A stretch of 64,000 nucleotides of DNA, taken from NCBI RefSeq assembly GCF_037975245.1, contig NC_092572.1, forward strand, positions 20,882,489-20,946,488. Direction: 5' to 3'. The notes beneath the pieces were generated by a model. That model did no database searches. It had not been told where the DNA came from and was given only the letters and a program-made list of their open reading frames with translations. Shown here one piece after another: positions 45,032 through 56,495 of the stretch (position 1 is the stretch's first letter; each line of letters opens with the position of its first letter). The DNA comes from Apostichopus japonicus (lineage: Eukaryota; Echinodermata; Holothuroidea; Aspidochirotida; Stichopodidae). The translations under genes and the position numbers were made by a program.

Positions 45032-47763
45032 CTAGTTTGCTTCTACATGGTGAATGGCTAGCAACTCATCATACCTACAGAAGTAACAAGAAAATGTAAA
45101 AGTTACAGTCTACCTCACTGGAGGAAAAAGGGCAGGGAAGGAAATGATGGAAGAGGGCGACGGTACATTGGTTGCTACTACCTGGTGGAATATTCCATAG
45201 GAATGCGTTGAGGCATAAAGTACTAGCATACAATGGCAAAAAGCACATCAAACTTTTTACTGCAGTTACAAAGTTATCTAAATAACGACTTCTATCCCAA
45301 TCCTCATATGCAAAGTAGTCTGGCCCAGGTAAATGTGCTATGAGAGTTTAGTAGACTTGGACTAGTACTATTTGCATTAAATCTTCAAAAAGGCAATAAA
45401 CATTTGAATTTGAAATGAAACATACCGAGTTGGTTTCTCAGGGATATCAGAGTACTTCTCAATGAAAGCCCGTTCAGCACAGTCCCTTTCTGATTTGCTG
45501 ATGCTGCTATTGTTCAACTTGCTTATCTTTGGTAATCTAGCAATCAATAACTCCCGAGACTCCTTTTCATCAAGCTCTTCTAATAGTGGAATGCCTTGCA
45601 GCTGAACATCTTCCAACTTGGGGAAATGGTTTAGATTGTCAAGTTCTTCCCAAGTCGACAAGTTTATATCTGTAATGTCGAGCTGCCTCAGACAAGCAAA
45701 ATGTCTACCAATGTCTTCTGTAAGGCCAGCGAGAGGGTTTTTTGCTAGGTGTAGACTTTCGATGCTTGGAAACAATTTTCCCAATGTAGCAATCTCTGAC
45801 CACTTGGAGAGCAGGTTTCTGTTGAGGTAGAACTTTCTGACACTGGTGAAACAGGTTCCATCAGCTGGTATGGGAATGGATGCCAGGTTATTAGTACCAA
45901 AATGTAGCTCTTCAAGGCTAGTTTGGAGAAAAAAAAGATAAATTAATATACAACTTTCTGTGTTTGATATTTACAGACAGTATTTACAGACAGTATTTAT
46001 AGACAGTATTTAGACAGAAAACAGTAACTTGCAACATACCATGGTAGACCAGAAAGGGCCGAGAGCAGAAACGACCATTTCAACAGTGTTCTGTCGAGGA
46101 TGGCAGTTTTAATGCTCTTTAATTGTTGTTTTCGTTTAGCTGCCTCTTCCTCATTAATGATAACATTCAGATTAGCAGAGGTGAGGTTCAAAAGCACCAA
46201 GTTGGGCATAAATTTTATAATTTCCTCCACCTACATGTAAAAAAGAGAATAAAAGTGAAATAACACAATTCAAATTACGTTCTTGAACCCAATTGTACAC
46301 ACTTTGTAACCCAATGTAATTGTAACCCAATGTACACACAATGCACTGTGCTTTATACAGAATGCCTTTTTGGCTACACTTTCGGCAATGTATGTTACAG
46401 ATAACTAATATCAATGCAGGTTACATTCCCGTACCACTTTTCCTTCAGAGAGAACACTTTCTCAAAATCCCAAGAATGGCCTTCTTCTCAAGCCATGGAT
46501 TAGTGTTGCTGTACATAAAAATGTTGACAGTAAATTCAGCTATTGAAGTGAAATTAGCAACTTTGATCTTTGGATAACAACAGAGGATGTTTTAAGTCAC
46601 TTTACGTCAACTCAAAATGATTTGGCAACAGCTATGTGAAAATTCCTGACAAACCAGCGTTGCAGGCAGATGAGTTTACTCTCCAATAGGACCAACATCA
46701 GTCACCCTTACCTCAGTCCAACAACACAAGGCATTGTGTGATACGTCCAGCTCAGTCACATCCTGAAGTTCATCAGCAATTTCCTGACAATCACCAGCTC
46801 CAATTATGTGCTTGCGAGAGAGGACAATTTGCTTTATTTCACAGTGTGCTGAAAAGAAAGCACAAACTTCAGTCTGAAGTCCAAACATGGAATGATATGT
46901 AAGCTAAAAAAAAAGCTTAAGTTTGAAAAGATTCATTCAATGTTGTCATTCCCATGTACATACAATTGACAATGGCTGATGATTATCATAAAATCACCAC
47001 CACAAGAATGAATTGAGCTGTTTGTGAGGAAACATTGCTTCGACCCAAATCCACCAAATGTCTCCGTAACAAATGAATTTGGCTGCTTTTAAACAGTTTA
47101 TAATGACTAAGGACATCGACCCATGGAATTTGCTTGGTAACGGTTATAGGTGTGATAAACTTGGTACTATGACCCGATAAACCATCACCATGGTTGCACA
47201 GAACACATAAGGCCTTATCCAACTGTAATGATCTAAATATCCTCAATGATTGAATTGTATCATTTATTATTCCATTGCAATCTCTCTCCGCATTCTGCTT
47301 AAAATTTGGGAAAAGGGTAAAGTAATTAATAGCTAGAAAGGGGTTCCAACCAGTGAACTCTTGGATACAGACCTAGCACTCTACCAACTGAGCTATCCAT
47401 CCCTTGGCTATTTCATTGCTAGGGGTGCCAGTCAGCAGCCATACCGTGTAAACTGGGACTACATCCCAGTTTCATTCCATACAACCCAGAAAGGGGCAGG
47501 GAAAGGATTTCAAGAGATAGTCAACTTATAAGTATAATTTTATAAGCAAAAATGAATAATACAAAATATAAGTGATAATGGAAAGAAAACCCAGTACAAA
47601 TTTTTTTTTTATCTTTTTCTTTTCCTCTTGCTCCCCCTTCAGATGAAGATGGTATTAATAAGATAGAAGTATGACTAGTTAAAGACTCACAGTCCATCTC
47701 GTCTTCTTCAGGGTACTTGGCAAAGAATGCTTCAGCAAAGGTTGTATGAGTTGGTGATTTGCG
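45032..47763 (-). CDS. TBCEL-B, right copy: UBL-less tubulin cofactor E-like unit
   Basis: Minus-strand exons: 47598-47763, 46712-46848, 46040-46230, 45426-45917 and 45032-45074 (TAG), phases 1, 0, 2, 2, giving 343 in-frame codons. The intact frame starts RKSPTHTTFAEAFFAKYPEE, followed by LRRs (ELDVSHNALCCW, SIESLHLAKNPLAGL, VQLQGIPLLEEL) and the linker CAERAFIEKYSDIPEKPTR. The last exon supplies YDELLAIHHVEAN and a stop, just where A units continue into a UBL. So the LRR part is kept and the UBL is lost. The first exon opens at an acceptor (TTACAG) in phase 0 and has no ATG, so an upstream exon must supply the start. The nearest compatible donor is that of TBCEL-A at 48685-48686, only 0.9 kb upstream. 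Confidence 0.8.
45968..46014. repeat. Short 13-bp array (ancestral state of the 28.3-29.7 kb array)
   Basis: About four copies of the CAGTATTTAYAGA unit in the intron homologous to that holding ~100 copies in the left block. Confidence 0.85.
47336..47404 (-). mobile_element. tRNA-derived SINE head, duplicate of 30733-30805
   Basis: Same GGATAGCTCAGTTGGTAGAG and GGTTGGAACCCC boxes at the homologous intron position. Confidence 0.65.
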
Positions 47764-48686
47764 CTGTAACAATCACAAACAAACATCTCTCTATTATACT
47801 TTAAAGAACAACTTTTACAAAGAACACGAGACTGAATATAATTTATTAGCAGGATACAGGGATTCTTCTCTCATTTTTTCAAAGTCCAAATGCTGTATTC
47901 TGTTACTAAAATTTCATAAACTTTGAGGTATCAAATGCATGGTGACATATTTGAATAAATCACATTTAATTTGTTCCCATATGGAAACTTTTGCTCTATA
48001 AACGGCCCGTTGACGGAGAATTAAATGATGATGCACGCACAGGAAGTGTTGCGGTTTTCACTCTCCGAAATTGCTGTGAGAGCACTGCACACTGTGCTGT
48101 GTTTAGATTAGCAGCGTAAAGGAGGACTTCTCAAATTTCTTACTATGCTATTGATTTGCTGGTGAAAAGTACAAGCCTTAAAATTGACCAATCAAGTGGA
48201 ATTTTTATATCACTAGAGAAACGAGTCAACGAACTTTTCTTTGGCATAGGAATGAAATTGGTTATGCAAGCACACTCCCAGCAAGCACAATGTAAGCATT
48301 AAGAGATAGGGACATTTTGAAGACGTTCACTGCTTTCCGAAGTGGTTTTTACTTTTTCAGATTAAAGAGTAGGGGCTTTAGTTCACACGCATAATAAATT
48401 ACGACACATCATTGTAAAGAGGACACAATATTCTTCAAAATGACATAAAAAAGAGTTGTCTGAGTGCTATACTTAGAAAGTTATGAAAAGAGTTAGCGCG
48501 AAATGTGCTTAATTTGTAGCAATATTTGCTACGTCACGAGGTGTTTTGTGCCGAGTTCGGCAAGGATTCCATGTGTTTCAACTTAATGATTAAATCATAT
48601 ATGAATGCAGGAGTGACAAATCTGAGCTGGGATTGAAGATGAATATGAGCAGATAAATATGAAAATAAAATGTATAATTTGCATAC

Positions 48687-51600
48687 TTTTTGTTCGTCTG
48701 TATCTTCCAGGGTTATTTCATCTCCGTCTCGGATATTGTACCACTGTAGACTGTTGGTACGGGAGTCAAGCACCTCAATCTCAGAGTCGCCCTTGACGCT
48801 CCAGTAGAGTAACCGGATCTTGGAGCGCCGCACTCCAAAATGAGAGGCCAAGGTTTTCAATAATTGCAGATAAGTTTGCTCTGTGGAAATAGTCATCTTG
48901 TCTGTTTTCTCTTTATATTTGATGGTGACGGTGGCACTGGTTACCACGGTCATATCCACCTGTGCCAGTCTGTGGACATTCTTGTGAACTGATGATAGTT
49001 CTTCATACCTATGAGAGAGAAAGCATAACTCTGAGCAATATGAAGAGAAAGAAGGAAATTTGTTTAAATACAAATTAAAGACATTTTACTTCAACTTATA
49101 CTGAGATTGAGGTTCCTCTTTCCTTCTTTTCTTTTTCTTCCTTTCTTCTCTTTTTCTTAGTTCTTTTCTTAATTCTTCCTATCACATTCCATAACTCTCT
49201 GTATTCGCTACTTTTGTTGTATATATGTTGTGAAAAAACAAATATTATAAACAAAAATTAACGAAATGAACAAACGTACGCCAACTTGGATGCAAACATT
49301 GGAACCCAAAACACAACCTCTTAACATTTTGCATTTACAACAATATTTATATTTCAAAGTTTGGGGATCTTGGTGTTTTTTTAACATTTTTATTGATGTA
49401 TCTGGCAACAGCAGGGATAAATGATGTCATCATGACAATTGAGCTGAAAATACTTTATATTTATCCTAAGAGGAAAATGGTATTTCTGCAAACAGGAATA
49501 TATCCCATTGAAGAAAAGATAACGTAACTCGTAAAATAACCTGTTACTTTAGTGCACTAGAATCAACTTTATTAATTTGCCAGTAACAAGAGTATATTAC
49601 ATTCAATTAGTGGGATACAAAACTTTCTGTATTGGATTACAGACAACTGACATATTAGAAATAGTCCATCCAGCCAAGCACAAACAAACATTCACTTAGT
49701 TAGATTTAGAGGTATCCAAATAGTACATGTCTTTAAACAAATAGAAATTCAATGAATAATGTAACTTTACAGGAATCAAAACTAAGACATTTACCTTTTG
49801 GGTTTCTCCGTTGAGTCCATAAATTTCCGTATGAAAGCCCTTTCAGCATCCTCTCTTTCTGGTTCAGAGATGGGACTGTTATTTAATTTTGTGACATGTG
49901 GTAACCTAGCAACTAGCAGCTGACGAGATTCTTTCTCCTTGAGTTTCTTCAAGAGGGGAATTCCCCTCAGCTGAATCTCTGTAAGTTTAGGAAAGTGGTT
50001 GAAATTGTCAATATCCTCCCATGAGGACAAGTTAGTGTCCAAAGTACTAAGCTGTTTGAGACAGGCAAAATGGCCACCAATGTCTTCTGTTAGGCCGGAG
50101 AGAGGGTTGTTAACCAGGAGGAGGTTTTCAACATTTGGAAATAATTGCCCCAGCTTGGCAATCTCCGACCATGATGTCACCATGTTGTCGTTGAAGTAGA
50201 GCTTTTTGACACTGGTAAAACGGGGGTCACCATCAGACGGTGTTGGGATGGATGAAAATTCATTGAGGCTCAGATGTACTTCTCTAACGCTGTTATATGT
50301 ATAAAAAAAAAAACAGTTCTGTTCATAGCCAAAACAAACTTTTTCAAGATTACATCACATGAGGTCAGACATTATTTTGAGATCATGTACCTTGGGTGGG
50401 GTGGCTCTTGGATCATTGAAGCTGACATTCATGTCTAAGGATCCTCCGACTCTAAATAAATTAAAGTTTATACATCAAATGGTGCAATTCGAGGCACATT
50501 TAGACCATATGCTTTTGGGTCTTACTCTTTAGTTAGGTCTAAATTTTTGCTACAAGATTGTGCTAATAAATACATTTTGAATGTATTCTCAAAAGGTAAA
50601 GGGGCAAGAAGATTTAAACTAATGTGATTTTGCTTGCAGACAATAGATGTCCGCAGCCTAGACATTGCTTCTAGGTTTGAGACTGGGCTTAAAGCTGTCT
50701 GCATAGTGCAAGCATTACTTCAACACTACAGTACTTAGCTAATATATCTTTTTCTTTCAATAGTTTCATTTTTAATTTTCTGAGATGTTTGTGCCTCTCT
50801 CGCTGCTGATATTTGCAGTTCTGATAGGAATTGAAACAGTTTAGAAAGACAGCAACAAATATCATACCTAGGGAAGCCTGCGAGGACCGATAGAACAGAA
50901 GGCCAAGATAAATTAGTAGCATTGAGGATGAGAACCTCAATTCTCTCTTTTCCCAGTCTTGTACATCTGATAGAATCTGCTCCACTGCAGCTACCTAACT
51001 CTGCAGAAGCCAGATTGAGAAATTCCAATCGTGGCATGAATTTTATAACTGACTCCACCTAGAATGAAGCATATAAATATGTAAATTAAAACAACAAAAT
51101 TTATAATGACATTTTGATGCGAATTTGTAACAAAGCAAGCAACACTTCTGGGACACTTCAAGGATAACCTGGTGGCTGTCGTTGATTGCTTAGCAAAATT
51201 GCTGAAAAATTTCAGAACTTTTAGACCAAAAATAACATTCTCATAGTATTTTTTAAGGCAACGATATGAAGCTTTCAGACTTTATGATATTTAGTAAATT
51301 GCACATTCCAAATGTATCAGGTTTCAAATATAAATCAACAGGCAGATTATAATAGGCTAGAAGTAAAAGCTTTTGAAGTGCATCTGCCCACAGGACATCA
51401 CAGAGCCCCTACTGTGATGGAACTTCCTGGAGTAGCTGAAGGTTTAGCCAGTCAAAATAGGTTATATTCAATCAACCATATCTCAAGTTAGGGTCAAGAT
51501 ATTGAGATGGGGATTTCAACTAGCAGTGTGAAATATTTGTTTCTCTTCAATACAAGTTTCACATTGTTTTGCCACCAGAAAATCCTTTTAAATTAAGTAA

Positions 51601-52286
51601 TATTCCAGTCACCAAGGTGCACGCATCTAATCTCTGCAATTATTCCTCGTCATCTGCATTTCATAGAAAGAATGAATTTTCTTACCACATTCCAGGATCC
51701 AAGTGGGTTAGCAGAGAGGTCCAGCTCAGTTACATTCCGAACCTTATCGGCGATTTCTTTTACCTTACCAGCAGAGGTGATGTTCTGATGATCAAGGACG
51801 ACTTGTCTTAGGAAGGTATTTGCTGAAGTGGGAACAGACGAAAATAATTAAAGGTACAGAAAACTTGAGTGTATTTCTCAAACAAGTATTTTAAAAGCAA
51901 ATCCATATATAAAAAAACTCTAGCACAACAGAGTGTGTCAGTGTGATACACACAGAAACAACACACATCACCACCACACAAACTCCTCTTGCTTTTTCTC
52001 AAAGATATTTGGACTGCTTTGAGGTAAAAATCTCATTAATGACCATTTAGGATATAAGTTTAGCAAATGAGTGCTTAACTTTGATGAAAGGAATTGATGG
52101 TTTTTAAATATTGTCTTCATATTTTCTTTATTTTGACTAGCATATTTTTATAAAAAACATACCACCAGGTTTAGATTTTGGACAGAGTATAACAATTCCA
52201 GAATCAGCACCAAAGTCTGTTTCATTTTCCTCTTCCTCCTCCAGGTATTTAGCAGTGAATGCCTCCACAAAGCTTTTTCCAGTCAT
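48687..52286 (-). CDS. TBCEL: TBCEL-A, right copy: tubulin cofactor E-like protein with LRRs and UBL
   Basis: Minus-strand exons: 52163-52286 (ATG), 51686-51822, 50868-51058, 49795-50289 and 48687-49008, phases 1, 0, 2, 2, giving 423 in-frame codons, nearly the length of human TBCEL. The first four exons have exactly the lengths of the left copy (124, 137, 191, 495). LRRs span about residues 60-300, followed by REDAERAFIRKFMD and RYEEL, then the UBL from about residue 335, ending NIRDGDEITLEDTDEQK. No CAP-Gly. There is no stop at the end of the UBL. The next bases are GTATGC, a possible donor in phase 0; without splicing the frame runs to 48534 (473 aa). The acceptor-like TTACAG just upstream of the ATG points to a non-coding first exon. 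Confidence 0.87.
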
Positions 52287-52794
52287 ACTGTCCTCTGTCT
52301 GTAAGAGAACATTAATTCAATATATGTAACACTGTGAAATACATGGAACTAGTGGGGACTGTGACTGGTGTGCTTAGTGCTATACATTACTATTTTATGT
52401 GGAAAGAAAGTAAAATGTCAATGTTCAATGATCTAACAACATCTTGGCTAGGCCAAGTGTTGTGTACTGACAATTATTACCGCATGATTCTTAATAGCGC
52501 CACCAGTATCGATCCTAGCAGGTTATACTACTTGACAGACTGGTCACATGAAGTTGTTGTTCTACAAAATGGCTGAATAAACTAATAGTACCAAATCCGT
52601 TAATCTCATTCGTATTTTGTCTAGAATCTGGTTAAATCCGATGCATCCGACGTCGCACCAAGTTCCTTTCTTGTGAAACTATGAAAATGCTGCTACCTTA
52701 TGAGAGCATGAGGCAGTTTGTTAATCAATCAACCTGAACATTAAAAGACTGTGTATCAATTCCCCAAACTTGTCTTGACTACAATACAGTCTAT

Positions 52795-53230
52795 CCAGCT
52801 ACAATGCAATCTATCCAGCGAACCATCACATATGAAGGCGGTGTACCTACGTATCCTTCCAAATGATTCAAAGAAAGTTTAACCGATACAATCCTACACC
52901 AAGGTAAAATCCATTCCTAAAATGTTCCTTTCGCCATAGGTTTCAAGCCTTTCCGCCCTGGCAGAAGGCTCGGAACATTTATGGAGGAAAGGTATGGTGG
53001 TATGTACCTATGGCTTCTTGGCCTTTTGGCCTTTTGGCTAAGATCATGTGTAGCATCTGTTCCCTTTCGAGGGCAATGGTGATGCACACCCGACGATGAT
53101 CACACAATCACTGTCCCAATGCAAGGTTGACTGGGTTGAGAGCGGATCAGTCGTTCGGTAGTTTGGTTTTTCGTGCCCAGGTTCTCTCCTGGGCGACTTT
53201 TTCTTAAAAAGTACCTACTGCGGAATGGCA
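52795..53230 (+). mobile_element. MITE-like element, right duplicate copy, split by a SINE
   Basis: Matches 39835-40070, but is interrupted after GTACCTAT by the U2-headed SINE (53011-53210), resuming at GTACCTACTGCGGAATGGCA. Confidence 0.75.
53011..53210 (+). mobile_element. U2 snRNA-headed SINE, copy 1
   Basis: Starts GGCTTCTTGGCC and continues TTTTGGCTAAGATCATGTG, TAGCATCTGTT, closely following the 5' end of U2 snRNA for about 45 nt. It then has an unrelated body (GACGATGATCACAC, GGATCAGTCGTTCGGTAGTT) and a hairpin GCCCAGG...CCTGGGC, ending ACTTTTTCTTAAAAA. GTACCTA flanks both sides (53004-53010, 53211-53217). The homologous site in the other duplicate (about 40039) is empty. Head orientation is plus. 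Confidence 0.82.
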
Positions 53231-53744
53231 CTAGATCCCTCTCTTACTACTAGTACTACTGCTAGTAACATCAATAACAGTTTGCAATGTACTTTAAGGA
53301 TTTATTTAAGGCTAATTAAGCCTATAAAGTATAAACTAGACTACCTTCTGTTAAATATTACATATGGCCTAATTAACGATAGCCTAACGTTAGACCCTTG
53401 TCTAACTTACACAATAGCCTAGACCTTATAATTAGTGAGAACTTAATACTGGTAATAGGCATAGGCACTACAGTACAGGCTACAAAGCCCTTCCTTTGTT
53501 AGACCTTACTCAATACTTGGTCACGTTGGATTCCTTTTGGTTTCTACTGCAGCTCTATTGTCTCTCGTACTCAGTGGATAAATGGTTAGCATTGAAGCTA
53601 CCTAGGATAGGACTCTCTCACTCTTTCCAAGGTGCATTACGTAATACATTACTATAAATGTAGACAAACATCATGATGGCCATATACCCGTGATCTACCG
53701 TTATTCGCAAATATATGACTGTCTTGCATGCATGACGTTTGTTT

Positions 53745-53908
53745 CCGTTTTTCGTTCAGGGAGTATTGCTTCTTTAGCAGATCTCCGAGTTCACACGCTG
53801 TTCCCGCAGTAAGTAGGCGGGGCCTGTACGACAACACTCTAAATGCGTGGACATTTCAACGTAAGGCCTTCCAACGTGGAACTGATGCTCTGGGGAAATG
53901 TGGCTACT
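53745..53908 (-). promoter_or_regulatory. Putative promoter/5' UTR region of the right TBCEL pair
   Basis: Conserved with 40540-40707, including the minus-strand GGCCCCGCCTACTTACTGCG. It lies about 1.5 kb upstream of the first coding exon. Inference only. Confidence 0.4.
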
Positions 53909-54391
53909 AAACTCACGTCCCTGGTATAAGCACTATAAACTTTCTACAAGAGATATTTACTTGCAGCTTACACGCTTGGAATAATTATACCTTCCTCTTT
54001 CTGACACCTGCTTTCAGTGTAACCGAGAACCAGAATATATTAAAATCGAACTTAAGGATGAGAAAGTAAAAATGTAATTTCTCTCTGCACACAAATTTAG
54101 TTATACGAGAGAACAAGGAATATCTGAATACGCTTGGCCCTGGACCCCACTAGGGTCCTGAGATACATTCCGTATAGAAACGTTAATTAAATTCTTTTCT
54201 CTGACATGTATTTTTTTCGGTCCAAAATCCCTACAAATTCTCGGAGTTTTCTGCACTCCCAGCTACTAAGTTACTTACAGTATCCTGGTTGTAATTATTA
54301 TGTTTTTGTTAGTTTATTTTTCGCCAATAGATGTCGATCATTGCAGGCGATCGCAAAAGGCCAAACCGGTTTCGAAATCATGCATCAACAT
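53909..54391. other. Intergenic, between TBCEL pair and IFT46
   Basis: Single-copy-looking DNA beyond the duplication edge; no gene recognised. Confidence 0.4.
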
Positions 54392-55707
54392 CAGTGGCGT
54401 CACCAGACTTTTCAGTCTGGGGGGGGGGCACCAGCATTTGATGGGGGGCACTTAGGTGGATACGGATCGCCGTCCTGGGGGAGGGGTCTAAGGGGAGGGG
54501 GTGGAAAATTTTCGGGTGTTACTAAAACGAATGACAATTGCGTTACACATAACGAATGACAATATGTTGTACACACTAAAAAATTGCGTTGACTAAAACG
54601 AATGACAATGAATGACAGCACAGACATATATTGTCGGTATATTAAAGCCACGCATACCGAGTGGACGCGAAGTATGTGGCTTTCAGATCTAGTAAAGTAC
54701 GGACAAGATACAAACGCACCTTATAGTAAGCGAAATTGTTAGTCTGATTTTAAAAAGTAATTTTAACGTCATTTTCCGATATTAATTGTAAGAAACTAAC
54801 AATACTATAATCTTGAAACGGCTAAAAATTTCAGGAAGAGTCCTTATATTGGACATTTCTATGAAGAACAAAAGATTTTTTTAGGGGGGGTGCAAAAAGG
54901 ACTGGAAAAGGAGAAAATTTGCGCCAGTTATGGGGCACCCTGTGGTTTCTAAACCCTGCAACCACGTAACATGCGATTTTCCACAAATCCTTTTTGCGCA
55001 GAAAACCAATAACCGCATTTACTCCACTCCGTTAAGCATTCTATTTCTTCTCACCACCGTCCTTCGTTGTCATTCGTTGACATTCGTTGTCATTCGTTGT
55101 CATTCGCTGTCATTCGCTGTCATTCGCGAATGATAATTAACCCTGTACAAAGTCAATTGTCATTCGCTGTCATTCGTTTTAGTTTGTCCCAAAATTTTCG
55201 CATACGGAGGATGGGCTAGATGCAAAATGGTGCCACATTTGATGCTAAATTCGATCTGAAGAAATCTCCAGAAATTGCTATTTTTGAGGTAATGATTTTA
55301 ACAACGCGCAGAATTTTGCAGAGGATATGAACCACATGCTGTCGATATTATATATATGAGTCATGTAGCTCGCGAAGCGGACGTGTATAGCCGCTGGTAT
55401 GGCGTGAGCACTGACACATTCAATGTACAGTAAATATCGACACCTGTTGTGATGGCGCGGGTTACGACTTCAATACCCGACGGTCAAGGATAAACTTTTT
55501 CATTTTTTCGCAGCTCATTTGAAGAAAATACGAATTACTGTGCTTATGAAAACCAACTCAGATGATGGGAGTTGAATATAACAAAATATATATATATTTT
55601 TTTACCAACCCAAATCTCAGATGGGGGAGGGGGCACTCGGGGGACTAGGTTTTCCAGGGGGCACGTGCCCCCCTGCCCCCCCCCCCCCCCCCTTGGCGAC
55701 GCCACTG
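54392..55707. mobile_element. hAT-like non-autonomous element, 1.3 kb, 8-bp TSD
   Basis: The left end is CAGTGGCGTCACCAGAC and the reverse complement of the right end is CAGTGGCGTCGCCAAGG. It is flanked by ATCAACAT at 54384-54391 and 55708-55715. Inside, ACGAATGACA occurs three times or more on the left (54525-54620) and TGTCATTCGT many times on the right (55066-55175), so the subterminal motifs are inverted. No transposase frame. Confidence 0.85.
55066..55130. repeat. 10-bp minisatellite CATTCGTTGT
   Basis: About six head-to-tail copies, changing to CATTCGCTGT, inside the hAT-like element. Confidence 0.85.
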
Positions 55708-55794
55708 ATCAACATATTCCTCTTACTGTAGGGCTCTACTCACTTCCAGGAATGCCGTTCAAAGACGTTAAAACGTTTTCACGCACGACAATAT

Positions 55795-55998
55795 CGCTTT
55801 TCGGCCTTGTGGCTAAGATTATGTGTAGTATCTGTTTCCTTTCGAGGGAATGGTGATCTATGCACACCTGACGATGATCACACCGTCAGAGTCCCGATGC
55901 AAGGGGACTGGGGTTGAGAGCGCGCGCGGATCAGTCGTTCGGTAGTTTGGTTTTCGTGCCCAGGTTCTTTCCTGGGCGACTTTTTCTTAAAAAGTATC
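55795..55998 (+). mobile_element. U2 snRNA-headed SINE, copy 2
   Basis: Starts CGCTTTTCGGCCTTGTGGC, then TAAGATTATGTGTAGTATCT: 38 of 42 positions match the U2 5' end as I know it. Same body as copy 1 (CACACCTGACGATGATCACA, GATCAGTCGTTCGGTAGTTT), same GCCCAGG/CCTGGGC hairpin and CTTTTTCTTAAAAAG end. Flanked by a perfect 15-bp duplication CACGCACGACAATAT (55780-55794, 55999-56013). Confidence 0.88.
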
Positions 55999-56013
55999 CA
56001 CGCACGACAATAT

Positions 56014-56495
56014 CCGCAACACACGCACACAGAATGAATCGTGAATCTGATTCTTAGCAATGTTACTAGTCACGGTTGATCTACCGTTCGCATCTCTCCT
56101 TTCTGCCATGTACAAGTACAACATAAATTGAATATCAATAGCGCATGCACCATTTGTATAGATAAACCATCACTACCACCAACCAGGTGCACAGAATTAA
56201 ATATAGGGACTTTACCTTTACTGCTATGTGCACCATAGTAACACAACTAACAAGAAAACGGTGACTCTTCCAAATTAGGTATACCAATACTCTAAAACAA
56301 TTTTTAATCCATATAAATCCATGTTTGTCCACTTAAGTATAAGAGCAATACTTCAATACATTTCAAGATTCATAAAGAAATTGCAGTACTTAGAAAAACA
56401 ACACAATCTTGATATAGTTATAAATATTTTTCATAGATATATGTATCTGGCAACTACGGGTTCCATTCCTTCTACATTCTATGTAAATCTTTCCT
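56014..56495. other. Upstream region of IFT46
   Basis: Contains the 5' UTR and presumably the promoter of IFT46. No clear TATA box or X-box seen by eye. Confidence 0.4.

Larger units (their letters stand above)
44956..53908. repeat. Segmental duplication, right copy
   Basis: Collinear with 25790-40707: same five-exon A unit and B unit, same tRNA-like SINE, same upstream region. It lacks the 13-bp array expansion, the hAT element at 31.85 kb and the 36.3-38.5 kb transposon, but has its own extra stretch at about 47950-48590 and a SINE at 53011. Confidence 0.85.

Noticed and set aside
53011-53210. A functional U2 snRNA gene or plain U2 pseudogene
   Set aside because: Only about the first 45 bases match U2; the rest is a body shared by the two copies and not U2-like, and both have target duplications.
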